Below are positions 33,356-42,701 of a stretch of 64,000 nt of DNA, piece after piece (position 1 is the stretch's first letter; each line of letters begins with the position of its first letter). Source of the DNA: Glycomyces terrestris. Lineage in GTDB: Bacteria > Actinomycetota > Actinomycetes > Mycobacteriales > Micromonosporaceae. Under the pieces are notes generated by a model. The model saw only the letters and a list, made by a program, of their open reading frames with translations. It was not told where the DNA came from and did no database searches. Location of the stretch: assembly GCF_003933745.1 (NCBI RefSeq), contig NZ_RSEB01000006.1, positions 1-64,000 of the forward strand, in the 5' to 3' direction. The translations under genes were made by a program, and so were the position numbers.

Positions 33356-34078
33356 ATGACGTTCGCGGACAAGACCGTCCTCATCACCGGAGCCAATCGC
33401 GGCCTGGGGAGCGCCATGCTCGCCGAGGCCCTGGAACGCGGCGCGCGCCGCGTGTACGCCGGGACCCGCGTCCCGCTGACCCACCCTGACGCGCGGGTCG
33501 TGCCGGTCACGCTCGACGTGACCGACGCCGGCCACATCAGGGCCGCCGCCGAGGAGATCGACGAGCTCGACGTCCTCGTCAACAACGCCGGGATCGCCCT
33601 CCCGGAAGCGCTCGGCGACGACGACGCGCTCGAACGGCACTTCGCCGTCAACTGCTTCGGCCTCGTCGCCGTCACGCAGGCGTTCCTGCCGGCGCTGAAG
33701 CGCTCGCGCGGCCGGATCGTGAACGTCCTGTCGCTGTCGGGGGTGGCCGCCATGCCGCTCCAGCCGACGTACTCGATGTCGAAGGCCGCGGCGTTCTCCA
33801 TGACCCAGTCGCTGCGGATGCTGCTGGCCGGCGAGGTCGGCGTCCACGCCGTGCTGCTCGGCCCCACCGACACCGACATGACCCGCGGGTTCGACATCCC
33901 CAAGGCCGCACCGCAGGAGGTCGCGCGCCGCGTCTTCGACGGCGTGGAGAAGGGCGAAGAGGACCTCTTCCCGGACCCGCTCTCGTCGTCCACGACCGCC
34001 GGATGGGACGGCGGGCCCACCAAGGCGCTCGAGCGGCACATGGCCACCTACCTGCCGCAGGGCGGCGACCGTGACTGA
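33356..34078 (+). CDS. SDR-family oxidoreductase 1
   Basis: 240 residues from the ATG at 33356 with AAGGAG upstream. Classical short-chain dehydrogenase: TGANRGLG cofactor motif, NNAG, catalytic Ser in LSLSG and the YxxxK pair in YSMSK. NAD(P)-dependent oxidoreductase of unknown substrate. It overlaps the next SDR gene by 8 bases, so the three SDR genes form one operon, divergent from the ECF sigma gene. Confidence 0.87.
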   Translation: MTFADKTVLITGANRGLGSAMLAEALERGARRVYAGTRVPLTHPDARVVPVTLDVTDAGHIRAAAEEIDELDVLVNNAGIALPEALGDDDALERHFAVNCFGLVAVTQAFLPALKRSRGRIVNVLSLSGVAAMPLQPTYSMSKAAAFSMTQSLRMLLAGEVGVHAVLLGPTDTDMTRGFDIPKAAPQEVARRVFDGVEKGEEDLFPDPLSSSTTAGWDGGPTKALERHMATYLPQGGDRD

Positions 34079-34817
34079 ACTCGACGGCACGACCGCGCTC
34101 GTGGTGGGCGCCGGCCGGGGGCTCGGGCGCGGGATCGCGCTCGCCCTCGCCGACGCGGAGGCCGCGGTGGTCGGGGTGGCCCGCACCGGCGGCGACCTCG
34201 ACGAGCTGGCCGCCGCGAACGGCCGGATCCGGACCGAGACGGCCGACGCGGCCGACCCGGAGACCGCATGGCGGATCCTGGACCGGTACGAACCGGACGT
34301 CCTCGTGCTCGTAGCCGGGGCCAACCCGGTGATGCGGCCGCTCCAGCACCACACCTGGGAGACGTTCTCCGCCAACTGGAACGCCGACGTGAAGATCGCG
34401 TTCACGTGGCTGCGCGAGGCGCTCCTGCGACCGCTGCGGCCCGGCGGCCGGATCGTGGTGGTCAGCAGCGGCGCGGCCATCGGCGGGTCGCCTGCGAGCG
34501 GCGGCTACGCCGGGGCCAAGGCCGCCCAGCGGTTCATCGCCGGGTACGCCCAGGACGAGTCCGACCGCGCCGGCCTCGGCCTCGCCGTGACCGCGGTGCT
34601 GCCCAAGATCACGCCGCACGGCGACATCGGCAGGCGCGGCATCCGCGCGTACGCCGCCCGCAGCGGCGAGACCGAGGACGTGTTCACCAAGCGCCTCGGC
34701 GACCTGCTGACCCCCGAGCGGGCGGGGTCGGCGGTGCTCGAACTCGTCCGCACCGACCCGCCGGAACTCGCCGCCGGCTACCTGCTCACCGCGGCCGGCC
34801 TGACCAAGCTGCCGTGA
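34071..34817 (+). CDS. SDR-family oxidoreductase 2
   Basis: 248 residues from a GTG that overlaps the preceding gene. VGAGRGLG cofactor motif, AGAN in place of NNAG, catalytic Ser in VVSSGAA and YAGAK as the YxxxK motif, so it should be active. Part of the three-SDR operon. Substrate unknown. Confidence 0.86.
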   Translation: MTELDGTTALVVGAGRGLGRGIALALADAEAAVVGVARTGGDLDELAAANGRIRTETADAADPETAWRILDRYEPDVLVLVAGANPVMRPLQHHTWETFSANWNADVKIAFTWLREALLRPLRPGGRIVVVSSGAAIGGSPASGGYAGAKAAQRFIAGYAQDESDRAGLGLAVTAVLPKITPHGDIGRRGIRAYAARSGETEDVFTKRLGDLLTPERAGSAVLELVRTDPPELAAGYLLTAAGLTKLP

Positions 34818-34843
34818 CCGTCCCGATCCCCCAAGGAGAACCG

Positions 34844-35635
34844 ATGCTCCTCAACGACAAGAACGCGGTCGTCTACGGCGCCGCCGGAGCGGTCGGCAGC
34901 GCGGTGGCCCGCGCGTTCGCCCGCGAAGGCGCCCGCGTGCACCTGACGGGCCGCCGCCTCGGCGCGCTCGAAGCGCTCGCCGAGGACATCAGGGCCTCCG
35001 GCGGCGAGGCCGAGGCCGCCGAGGTGGACGCCCTCGACGAGCGCGCCGTGGCCGAGCACCTGGACGCCGTCGCGGGCCGGGCCGGGACGATCGACGTCTC
35101 GTTCAACGCCGTCGGCGTCCCGCAGCACCACATGCAGGGCACCCCGCTCACCGAACTGCGGATCGAGCACTTCTCGACGCCGATCGAGACGTACACCCGG
35201 TCGCACTTCCTCACCGGCCGGGCCGCGGCCCGCCACATGGTCGCGCAGGGCTCCGGCGTCATCCTGATGCACACGCCCACGCCGAGCGCGCTGGGCATTC
35301 CGCTGATGGGCGGCATGAGCCCGGCCTGGGCGGCCGTCGAGTCGCTCAACCGGCAGTTCTCCGCCGAGTGGGCGCAGCACGGCGTGCGCGCGGTGTGCCT
35401 GCGCACCACGGGAATCGAGGGGACCGCCACGATCGACGTGGTGTTCGGGCTGCACGCCAAGGCGTACGGCATCACCGCGGACGAGTTCGGTGCGATGATG
35501 GCCGACCGCACCCACCGCAAGCGGGCCACCAGCATGGACGAACTCGCCGACGCGGCCGCGTTCCTCGCCTCCGACCGCGCCGCCGCCCTCACCGGAACGG
35601 TCGCCAACCTGACCGGCGGCTTCGTCGTGGACTGA
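34844..35635 (+). CDS. SDR-family protein 3 without YxxxK
   Basis: 263 residues with a good ribosome site (AAGGAG) before the ATG at 34844. The Rossmann part is standard (YGAAGAVGSAVARAF). At the place of the catalytic Tyr and Lys the sequence reads GGMSPAWAAVESLNR, so both are missing. This is seen in a subfamily of SDR proteins in actinomycetes, which may use other residues or act only in binding. It is the last gene of the SDR operon, closed by the terminator at 35643-35671. Confidence 0.84.
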   Translation: MLLNDKNAVVYGAAGAVGSAVARAFAREGARVHLTGRRLGALEALAEDIRASGGEAEAAEVDALDERAVAEHLDAVAGRAGTIDVSFNAVGVPQHHMQGTPLTELRIEHFSTPIETYTRSHFLTGRAAARHMVAQGSGVILMHTPTPSALGIPLMGGMSPAWAAVESLNRQFSAEWAQHGVRAVCLRTTGIEGTATIDVVFGLHAKAYGITADEFGAMMADRTHRKRATSMDELADAAAFLASDRAAALTGTVANLTGGFVVD

Positions 35636-35642
35636 CCCGACG

Positions 35643-35671
35643 CCGGCCCCCGGCGGACCGCCGGGGGCCGG
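35643..35671. terminator. Strong bidirectional terminator
   Basis: A 14-bp perfect stem (CCGGCCCCCGGCGG at 35643-35656 and its complement at 35658-35671) around a single A. It fills the 40 bases between the ends of the convergent SDR operon and DUF4132 gene, so it can terminate both. Confidence 0.85.
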
Positions 35672-35675
35672 TCGC

Positions 35676-38600
35676 TCAGGACCGGTCGATCAGGTGCGTG
35701 AGCTTCGCCAGGACCTCCGAGGCGGTGACCGGGTCGAGGTCGTGCAGCGGCGCGGGCTTGCGCTCGTCGAACCACCACCGGGGCCCGCCCTCAGCGATCG
35801 TCGCGCACTCGACGGTCTGCTCGGGGGAGTCCGCGGCGCTGCCCGCCCAGATGCCGGGCCGCAGCGCCACGGCGACGACGAGGCCGTTCGCGAGGGTGCA
35901 CGAAATGCCCGGCTCCACGCCGGCGTCCTCGGGTTTCGCGCGCTCCCAGCCCTGGCTCGCGGCGCCGAGGACCCGCAGGGCCTCGATCGCGGCGCCTTCG
36001 AAGCGGGCGAGGCGGCCGGTCGCGCGCTCCTCGGCGGTGAGGGCCATGACGGGCCTGCCGAGCTGGTCGAACGGTTGCAGGATCTCGTAGTCGGCGAACA
36101 GCCGGATCCAGTCGGCGGTCTGGTCGCCCATGAGGACCGGGTGGTCGAGGCGGATCACCGCGCCGTCGGGCACCTCGACCGCGTCGTCGTGCGCGTCGGA
36201 GTAGGTCAGGTCCTCGGCGATCCGGAACCCCGTGTGCGCACCGCCGTCCTCGAAGGACCACACGAGCCGCCGGGCCAGGTGCCGGTTGAGCGGGTGGCCG
36301 ACGAGGAGGCGCTCGAACTCGTCCTTGGTCCACGTGCGGGCCGCGACCATGGCCGCTTCGAGGCGGCGCACCTGCTCCGCGGCCACGGTCCGCAGCTCCT
36401 TCTTGAGCGCGGTGAACCGCTGGTAGGCCGCGGTCGCCCGCTCGGGGTCGTCCTTCACACCCGGTTTCGGCAGGGCCTTGAGCGCCTTGCCGGTCTGGTC
36501 GGTGACGCTCGGCGCCAGGCGCTCGTCGAGGACCACGGTGAAGCTGCGGGGGCCGTAGTCGAGCACGAGCGCGTCGGCGTCGCCGAGTCCGAGGTCCGGG
36601 ACGAGGCGGTCGGCGAGCTGCTCGCGGCTGAGGCCGAGCCGCTGGGCGAGCGCGGTGATGTGGCCCGCCGCCTCCGTCTTCAGGGCCCTGAACTTCGTCC
36701 GCTCGGCAATCTGCTGGAGCGCCCGCATGGCGTCCTCGGTGCCGATCTCGGCGAGCACCTCCAGGCCCGTGGCGGCCCGCTTGTGCTGGTTGTCGTCCGG
36801 CCACTGGCGCACGCGCTCGGCCAGTCGCGCCACGGTCGCCGCGTCGGCGAAGCAGGCGAGCTGCCGGAGCGCCCAGCCGTCCTTCGCGGGCGCCCCGGCC
36901 GCCAGCCACCGCTCGAACAGCGCGAGGCTGAAGCGCGTGAGCGATTCGGGGTCGCAGACCTCGGCCACGACGTCGAGCCCCGGATAGTGGTAGTCGGGGC
37001 CGGTCAAGGCGAGCACCGTGATCAGGTGCGGCACCGAGGCGGCCGGCAGCGCCCGTTCGCGTCCTTTGAGGAGGACCTGCGGGAGCGCGGCCGGCACGGC
37101 CCACTTGCCGGGCTTGACGACCTTGACGCTCGGGGTCAGCGGGTCGTCGCTGAGCCGCGCGCCCACGGCCTGGGCGGCTTCGGCGCCGAACGGCTCGGCC
37201 GCGGCGGTCACCGCCGCCTTCCCGTGCCGCACGGTCAGGTGGTTCAGGGACGCTTCGGCGTACCGTCGCCGGTCCTTGTCGTCGCCGAGCGCGTCGGGCA
37301 CCAGGTAGGGGACCGCGGCGAGGCCGTGCCGGTCGAGCCAGCGCAGGGCGTGTGGCCGGGCCGCCTTGACCCGCACGAGGCGTTCGGCGGTGAGGCGCGC
37401 CGCCTCCAGGTTGAGGACGGGCCCGGGCAGTTCGTAGCAGACCTCGTGCTCGCGGGACAGGCGCAGCACGTGGTCGAGGACGTGCTCGCCGAAGCGGGCG
37501 AGGAGTCGTTGCAGGTCGGACGGGTGGTCGGGCGCTCCGGTGCCGTCCCATTCCTCGAGCCGGGGCTCGGCGAGCGCGAGGTCGCCGTTGGCGAGGAACG
37601 TCGTCAGGCGCCAGCCGTAGGCGTCGAGGTCGGGCAGGGTGCCGAAGTGCTCGAGCCAGAACTCGTTGTGCCGGTCGGGGTCGGGGATGGCGTTCCACGC
37701 GTCCTGTTCGCCTGCGGCCCAGACCAAGTGGGTCTCGGCGGGGCTGCGCAGGCCCGTGACGGCGACGGCCTTCGGGAGCCGGCGGGTCCACGGCGGGGCG
37801 ACGAGGAGGGGCGGCAGGTCGTCGGGCGCGGCCTCGGGGACGAATCCGGTGGTCGCGAACAGGTCGTCGAGCGCGGCCCGCTCGGTCGCGTCGAGGTGGA
37901 CGCGGAGCGCGGGGTCGGGGAGGGCCGCGACGGCGACGAGGCCGGCGCGCTCCTCGGCGGCCATGGTCGGCGCGAGGCGGGCGGCGACGCGGAGGGTCCT
38001 GAGCGGGAAGTCCGCAGCGGCCCTGGCGGCGAAGCCGAACGCGGCCGAGCCTTCGAGGCGCGAGAGCAGGTACGCCGTCGCCTCGTCGCTGGGGATCAGC
38101 GAGACCGCCTCCAGGACGTGCTCGCGGAACCTGCTGCTGAACGTCGAGGTGCGCGACATGCCGGTCAGGACGCCGAAGGCGTCGGTGCCGAGGTGGGCGA
38201 CCAGGGTGACGAGGGCGTTGTACCCGATGAAGTGATCGTCGGCATCGAGGAGGCCCGCCGCGGCGACCTGCTCGGCGCTGCTCATCGAGTACCACACGAC
38301 GTCGTCGTTGAAGCAGTTCTCGCGGGCCTTCATGAAGTCGGCGCAGCCTTCGAGCACCCATTCGCGCTCGTCGGGGAACAGGACCATGGCGGCGATGCGC
38401 GCCGCGGGCGTGGTGCGGCGCCCGGCGACGGCCGCGACTGCCGCCGCGTACTCGTCGTCGCCAGCCCTGGCGAGCAGGGAGCGCGCGGCGGCGATCCCGT
38501 CGTGGTCGAGTTCGCGTTCGAGCACGTCGAGTTCCGCTGCGGGGCTTTCGACGAGGACCCGGTCCGCGACCGGCGGCCGGTCGAGGTAGGTCTCGGTCCG

Positions 38601-38996
38601 CTCCTGGACGGCGAGGAACTCCACCGCCGCGGCGGCGGCGAACGCCAGGCCGTGCTCGGCGGCCCAGGCGTCGAACGCGGGCCGCATCCACGACTTCCCG
38701 TACCGCTCCTTCGGTTCGATCAGGAGCGCCGCGACGGCGGCCGCGCCGCGCGGATCGGCGGCGCCGTCGAGGTGCGCCCTTCCCGCGGCGGCCCAGTCCT
38801 CGTTCGCGACGAGTGCCAGTGCCGCCCGCAGGTCGTCGGCCTGCTCGGCCTCCCGGCGGGCGGCCTCGGCGAGGGTGCGCGGGTCGGCGGGCGCGATCGG
38901 CCGCGTGAACGGCGTGCCCCGCCGCGGCAGCACGCGGCTCTTCCACGACGTCGGGAGTTTGAGCTTGTTCTCTTGGGGCGCAACGGCTTTGGTCAT
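35676..38996 (-). CDS. Large DUF4132 protein
   Basis: 1106 residues. Of the two adjacent ATG codons I choose the second (38996), which stands 5 bases after AGGA; the first is at 38999. The middle and N-terminal parts are Ala/Leu-rich helical, HEAT-like (AARSLLARAGDDEYAAAVAAVAG). The last 200 residues carry the DUF4132 pattern (TWTKDEFERLLVGHPLNRHLARRLVWSFEDGG, FRIAEDLTYSDAHDDAVEVPDGAVIRLDHP). Relatives include the MolR-type proteins of E. coli and WGR-DUF4132 proteins; no catalytic activity is established. No signal peptide. It is a single gene. A long antisense frame on the plus strand here is only a codon-bias shadow. Confidence 0.85.
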   Translation of the reverse strand: MTKAVAPQENKLKLPTSWKSRVLPRRGTPFTRPIAPADPRTLAEAARREAEQADDLRAALALVANEDWAAAGRAHLDGAADPRGAAAVAALLIEPKERYGKSWMRPAFDAWAAEHGLAFAAAAAVEFLAVQERTETYLDRPPVADRVLVESPAAELDVLERELDHDGIAAARSLLARAGDDEYAAAVAAVAGRRTTPAARIAAMVLFPDEREWVLEGCADFMKARENCFNDDVVWYSMSSAEQVAAAGLLDADDHFIGYNALVTLVAHLGTDAFGVLTGMSRTSTFSSRFREHVLEAVSLIPSDEATAYLLSRLEGSAAFGFAARAAADFPLRTLRVAARLAPTMAAEERAGLVAVAALPDPALRVHLDATERAALDDLFATTGFVPEAAPDDLPPLLVAPPWTRRLPKAVAVTGLRSPAETHLVWAAGEQDAWNAIPDPDRHNEFWLEHFGTLPDLDAYGWRLTTFLANGDLALAEPRLEEWDGTGAPDHPSDLQRLLARFGEHVLDHVLRLSREHEVCYELPGPVLNLEAARLTAERLVRVKAARPHALRWLDRHGLAAVPYLVPDALGDDKDRRRYAEASLNHLTVRHGKAAVTAAAEPFGAEAAQAVGARLSDDPLTPSVKVVKPGKWAVPAALPQVLLKGRERALPAASVPHLITVLALTGPDYHYPGLDVVAEVCDPESLTRFSLALFERWLAAGAPAKDGWALRQLACFADAATVARLAERVRQWPDDNQHKRAATGLEVLAEIGTEDAMRALQQIAERTKFRALKTEAAGHITALAQRLGLSREQLADRLVPDLGLGDADALVLDYGPRSFTVVLDERLAPSVTDQTGKALKALPKPGVKDDPERATAAYQRFTALKKELRTVAAEQVRRLEAAMVAARTWTKDEFERLLVGHPLNRHLARRLVWSFEDGGAHTGFRIAEDLTYSDAHDDAVEVPDGAVIRLDHPVLMGDQTADWIRLFADYEILQPFDQLGRPVMALTAEERATGRLARFEGAAIEALRVLGAASQGWERAKPEDAGVEPGISCTLANGLVVAVALRPGIWAGSAADSPEQTVECATIAEGGPRWWFDERKPAPLHDLDPVTASEVLAKLTHLIDRS

Positions 38997-39206
38997 CATC
39001 GTCCTTCGTGCGGCCGGGTATGTCGCCGCCGAGCATAGGAAACTGGTGCGACATTCCCGTTCTGTCACGGGTTGCGCACTTTGGGGAGGTCCCGGCGCAC
39101 CGCGTGCGGCGATCCCGCCGGTTTCCCGCCGGTGAAAGCCATCGCGCGCCCGCGGCGGGCCGGGGAGGCTTGGCGCGGCACCCAGCACCGACCGAAAGGC
39201 CCCACC

Positions 39207-39848
39207 ATGTCCGTCCGGACCCTCGCGCTCCTGCCCGCCGCTGCCGCCTGCTTCGGGCTCGCGGCCTGCGGTCTCTTCGGGCCGCCGACCGTCACCGCCG
39301 CGGAGGTCGCCGAGGCGGCCGAGGACGCGCTCGAGGCCGATATCGGGCAGCGGCCCGAGATCGACTGCGGTGACGACGACCGGATCGCGGTCGAGGAGGG
39401 CGCCGAGGTCGACTGCGTGCTCGACGATCCGGCGACCGGCGAGGAGTACGACGCGACCGTGACGTTCACCGGTGTCGACGGCGGTGAATGGCACGCCGAC
39501 GTGGAGGTCGCCTCGGCGCCGAACGGCGGCGGGGCGGCCGAGCCGAGCCCGTCGGCTGAGCCGACCGAGCCCGAGAGCTCCGCGCCGCCCGCCGGCGACA
39601 CCGGCCTGGCGGTCGAGGCGAGCCGGCTCGCGGCGGCCACCGCCGACGCGCTCGCGGCGCAGCTCGGCGACCGGCCCGAGGTCGACTGCGGCGACGTGAA
39701 CCTCACCATCTACGTCGACCGGATGACCTACTGCTCGATGATCGACCCCGCGACCGGCGACGAGTACGAGGTGACCATCACCGTCACGAGCATCGAAGGC
39801 CAGAACTTCGAGTTCGACATCGAGGTCGCCGACGAACCGCGCGGCTGA
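39207..39848 (+). CDS. Lipoprotein with two DUF4333 domains
   Basis: 213 residues. Signal peptide with lipobox LAAC. Two copies of a DUF4333-like module follow: the first has IGQRPEIDCGDD and VEEGAEVDCVLDDPATGEEYDATVTF, the second LGDRPEVDCGD and MTYCSMIDPATGDEYEVTITV. Each has two Cys that may form a disulfide. A Pro/Ser/Glu-rich linker joins them. Surface-exposed and of unknown function. AAAGG precedes the ATG. Confidence 0.85.
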   Translation: MSVRTLALLPAAAACFGLAACGLFGPPTVTAAEVAEAAEDALEADIGQRPEIDCGDDDRIAVEEGAEVDCVLDDPATGEEYDATVTFTGVDGGEWHADVEVASAPNGGGAAEPSPSAEPTEPESSAPPAGDTGLAVEASRLAAATADALAAQLGDRPEVDCGDVNLTIYVDRMTYCSMIDPATGDEYEVTITVTSIEGQNFEFDIEVADEPRG

Positions 39849-39869
39849 ACCCGCTCGGGCCGCGGCCGG

Positions 39870-42536
39870 TCACGAGCGCTCGACGCGGCCGAGGATGCGC
39901 AGCGACTCGTCCTCGCCCGCGCGGTGCCCGGTCTCCCGGTGGATCGCCAGCGCCTCCCGCGCCCGGTCGGCGGCCTCCTCGGTCCGGTCGGCCGCGGCCG
40001 CGAGCCGGGCGAGGACGTTGAGCGCCCGGCCCTCCAGGAACCGGTAGTCGCCGTCCCTGGCGGTCGCGAGCGCCTCGTGCGCGGCGGACTCGGCCCGGGC
40101 GGTCTCGCCGGCGCGCCGCAGCGCACCGGCGCGGTTGACGGCGGCCTCGACGCGGTGGAAGACGGTGGCCTCGTGATCGGTCATGGCGAGGACCTGGTCG
40201 TACAGGGCGACGGCCGCGCCGTGCTCGCCCTCGGCGCCGCAGGCGTCCGCGAGCGTGACCATCGCGGCCGCCTGGACCCGGTGGTCGGTGTCGGCGGCGC
40301 GCTCCTCCGCCACCCGCGCCGCGAGCGCGCGGGCCTGGCCGGTGTGGCCGGCGGCGAGGAGGAGGCGGGCCTGGACCCCGAGCCGGTCCCCGGTCTTGTC
40401 GATGCTGACGCTGCCGCGTTCGAGTGCGGCCGCCTCCGCGAGGCGCGCTTCGGCCTCGTCGAGGCGGCCGCGGAAGATCAGGATCTCGGCCAGGTGCGTC
40501 AGCACGGCCCTGCTGACCGGGTCGTTCCCGGCCTCCGCGGTGAGTTTCAACGCCTGCTCGAGGTAGTCGATCCCGGTGTCGAGCTCGCCCAGGAGCGAGT
40601 GGAACAGCCCCAGCCAGTGCAGGTTCGTGCCTTCGGCGCGGGTCTCGCCCATGTCGCGGAAGGCGTGCAGCGCGGCGTAGGCGTGCGCGAGCCCTTCGCG
40701 CATCCTGCCGCGCTGGTAGCAGGCGACCGCGAGGTTGCCCTCGGCGGAGGCGGCGCCGGCGGGCCAGTCGGCGTCCCGCGCGGCGGCGGCCGCGTCGCGC
40801 AGGTGCGTGATCGCGTCGTCGATCCGGTTGTGGCGCATGAGGGCACAGCCCATCGCGTTCGCCGCCGCCGCGAGGCCGAGCGGGTCGCCGGAGGCCGAGG
40901 CGGCGTCCAGGGCGGCGCGGCCGAGGCGCACGCCGTCGTCGCCGATCATGTGGAGCCACACGTATCCGCGCAGCACGTCGGCGAGCCGCCACGCGAACGG
41001 TTCGGGGCCGCGCCCGGCGGCGTCCTCGGCGGCGGCGACGAGGTTGGTCCACTCCGCTTCGAGCCACGCCGCGGCCTCGTCGCCCGCCGGCACGGGCCCC
41101 TCGACGTCGACGCCGGGGATGCCGACCATCGCCGGGTACAGGGCCGCCCGGCAGGCGGCGGCGCGCTGGAGGTACCAGTCGAGCAGGCGGGCGCGGGCGG
41201 CGTCCCGGTCGGGGTCGGCCGCGGCGAGCTCTCCCGCGTAGAGCCGGATGAGATCGTGCAGCCGGTGCCGGCCTCGGTCGTCGGCTTCGACGAGGTGCGC
41301 TTCGGTGAGGGACCGGAGCGCGCGGTCGGCCTCGGCTGCGGGGCCGCCGTGGAGCCGGGCCGCCGCCGCGGCGCTGAAGTCGGGCCCGGGGTTGAGGGCC
41401 AGCAGCCGGAACAGCCGGGCCGCATCGGGTTCGAGCGCGCGGTAGGACCACGAGAACACGGCCCGTACGTCGACCGAGTCGTCCTCCACGGCCAGGGCGT
41501 CGAGCCGTGACCGCTCGAGTTCGTCCACGACGGTGCGCAGCGGATCGCGCGGACGCGCGGCGGCCCTGGCCCCGGCGATGGCGAGCGCGAGCGGCAGCCC
41601 CGCGCACAGGGTCACGATCCGTTCCACCGCTTCGGGTTCGGCCTCGACCCGGGCGGGCCCGAGCAGCCGTTCGAGCAGCGCGGCCGACTCGGCCCGGTCG
41701 ATCGGCTCGACGCCGATGACGTTCGCGCCGTGGGACACCGCGAGTCCGAGGAGGCTGCGGCGGCTGATCACCACCGTGTGCGTCCGCCCCGGGTCCGGCA
41801 GCAGCGCCCGCGCGTGGGCGGCGTCCCGGACGTTGTCGAGGATGAGGAGGCGGCGCTCGCCGCGCATGGCGGCGCGGTACTGCGCGAGCCGGGCGTCGGG
41901 ATCGGGATGGATCCGCGCGGGGTCCATGCCCGTGGCGAGCAGCAGGAGCCGGGCGGCCTCGGCCGGCGGCACCGCGGTGCCGCCGGGGCTGAATCCGCGC
42001 AGGTCCGCGTAGAGCCGCCCGCCGGGGAACCGGTCGCGGGCGCCGTGACCCCAGTGCAGCGCCAGCATCGTCTTGCCGACGCCGCCGGGCCCGGTGAGGA
42101 CGACGAGCGGGCTCGCGCCGACCGCGGCGTCGAGCATCGCCAGGCTCGCGGTCCTGCCGGTGAACGCGGTCGTCCCGGACGGCAGCGTCACCGGCCCCGA
42201 CTCGGGCGCCTCCGCCGGGACCGGCGTGCCGGTGAGGGCCGCCAGGTCCGCTTCGTCGAGCCCGAGCGCCTCGATGACGAGTCGCAGCGTGCGCGGCTGC
42301 GGCCGCACCCGACCCGCCTCGATGTCCCTGATCGTGCGGGTGCCCACGCCCGCCTTGCGCGCGAGCTCCTCCTGCGTCAGCATCGCCCGCTTCCGCAGCG
42401 GCCGGAGGTTGACGCGGGCGTTGGCGAAGGCATGGTCGGAGGCAGTGTCGGGAACGCTGTCGGGAACGTGGCCGGGACCGTTGCCGTCGGCGTTGTCGGG
42501 ACCGCTGTCGAGGGCGTTGCCGGGGGGCTCTGACAT
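39870..42536 (-). CDS. HTH-NB-ARC-TPR transcriptional regulator
   Basis: 888 residues. Residues 1-40 are a low-complexity Asp/Gly/Pro/Asn stretch encoded by short imperfect repeats. Then an XRE-type HTH (about 46-100: LRKRAMLTQEELARKAGVGTRTIRDIEAGRV), an NB-ARC ATPase (P-loop GPGGVGKTML, RRLLILDNVRD, GLPLALAI) and about eight TPR-like repeats. TATCAT lies 6 bases before the ATG without a Shine-Dalgarno sequence. Such STAND proteins couple ligand-triggered oligomerisation to gene activation, often of secondary metabolism. The NB-TPR half resembles the SARP-like remnant at 21.9-24.1 kb. Confidence 0.88.
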   Translation of the reverse strand: MSEPPGNALDSGPDNADGNGPGHVPDSVPDTASDHAFANARVNLRPLRKRAMLTQEELARKAGVGTRTIRDIEAGRVRPQPRTLRLVIEALGLDEADLAALTGTPVPAEAPESGPVTLPSGTTAFTGRTASLAMLDAAVGASPLVVLTGPGGVGKTMLALHWGHGARDRFPGGRLYADLRGFSPGGTAVPPAEAARLLLLATGMDPARIHPDPDARLAQYRAAMRGERRLLILDNVRDAAHARALLPDPGRTHTVVISRRSLLGLAVSHGANVIGVEPIDRAESAALLERLLGPARVEAEPEAVERIVTLCAGLPLALAIAGARAAARPRDPLRTVVDELERSRLDALAVEDDSVDVRAVFSWSYRALEPDAARLFRLLALNPGPDFSAAAAARLHGGPAAEADRALRSLTEAHLVEADDRGRHRLHDLIRLYAGELAAADPDRDAARARLLDWYLQRAAACRAALYPAMVGIPGVDVEGPVPAGDEAAAWLEAEWTNLVAAAEDAAGRGPEPFAWRLADVLRGYVWLHMIGDDGVRLGRAALDAASASGDPLGLAAAANAMGCALMRHNRIDDAITHLRDAAAAARDADWPAGAASAEGNLAVACYQRGRMREGLAHAYAALHAFRDMGETRAEGTNLHWLGLFHSLLGELDTGIDYLEQALKLTAEAGNDPVSRAVLTHLAEILIFRGRLDEAEARLAEAAALERGSVSIDKTGDRLGVQARLLLAAGHTGQARALAARVAEERAADTDHRVQAAAMVTLADACGAEGEHGAAVALYDQVLAMTDHEATVFHRVEAAVNRAGALRRAGETARAESAAHEALATARDGDYRFLEGRALNVLARLAAAADRTEEAADRAREALAIHRETGHRAGEDESLRILGRVERS

Positions 42537-42701
42537 GCCGCAATGATAGGCAGGCCCGCAACCGCCGTCGACGTCCCGAACCGGCGGCCCGGCCGGGAAA
42601 GGAACCAGCCGTGGCGCCCTCTCGAAACGCCCGGCCGCATCGAGGTTCCGCCGTCTCGGAGCCGCCTGAAGGCCGCGGGTCCGGGGCGGCGCCGGCCGGC
42701 C

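Noticed and set aside
35694..39038. Plus-strand open frame of 1114 codons opposite the DUF4132 gene
   Set aside because: It is Arg/Gly/Val/Leu/Glu-rich without domains and exactly mirrors the coding gene; in GC-rich genes the antisense third frame stays open. The same holds for long antisense frames at 7961-9577, 10627-12774, 28631-30232, 39924-41510, 55520-57313 and 62044-63900.
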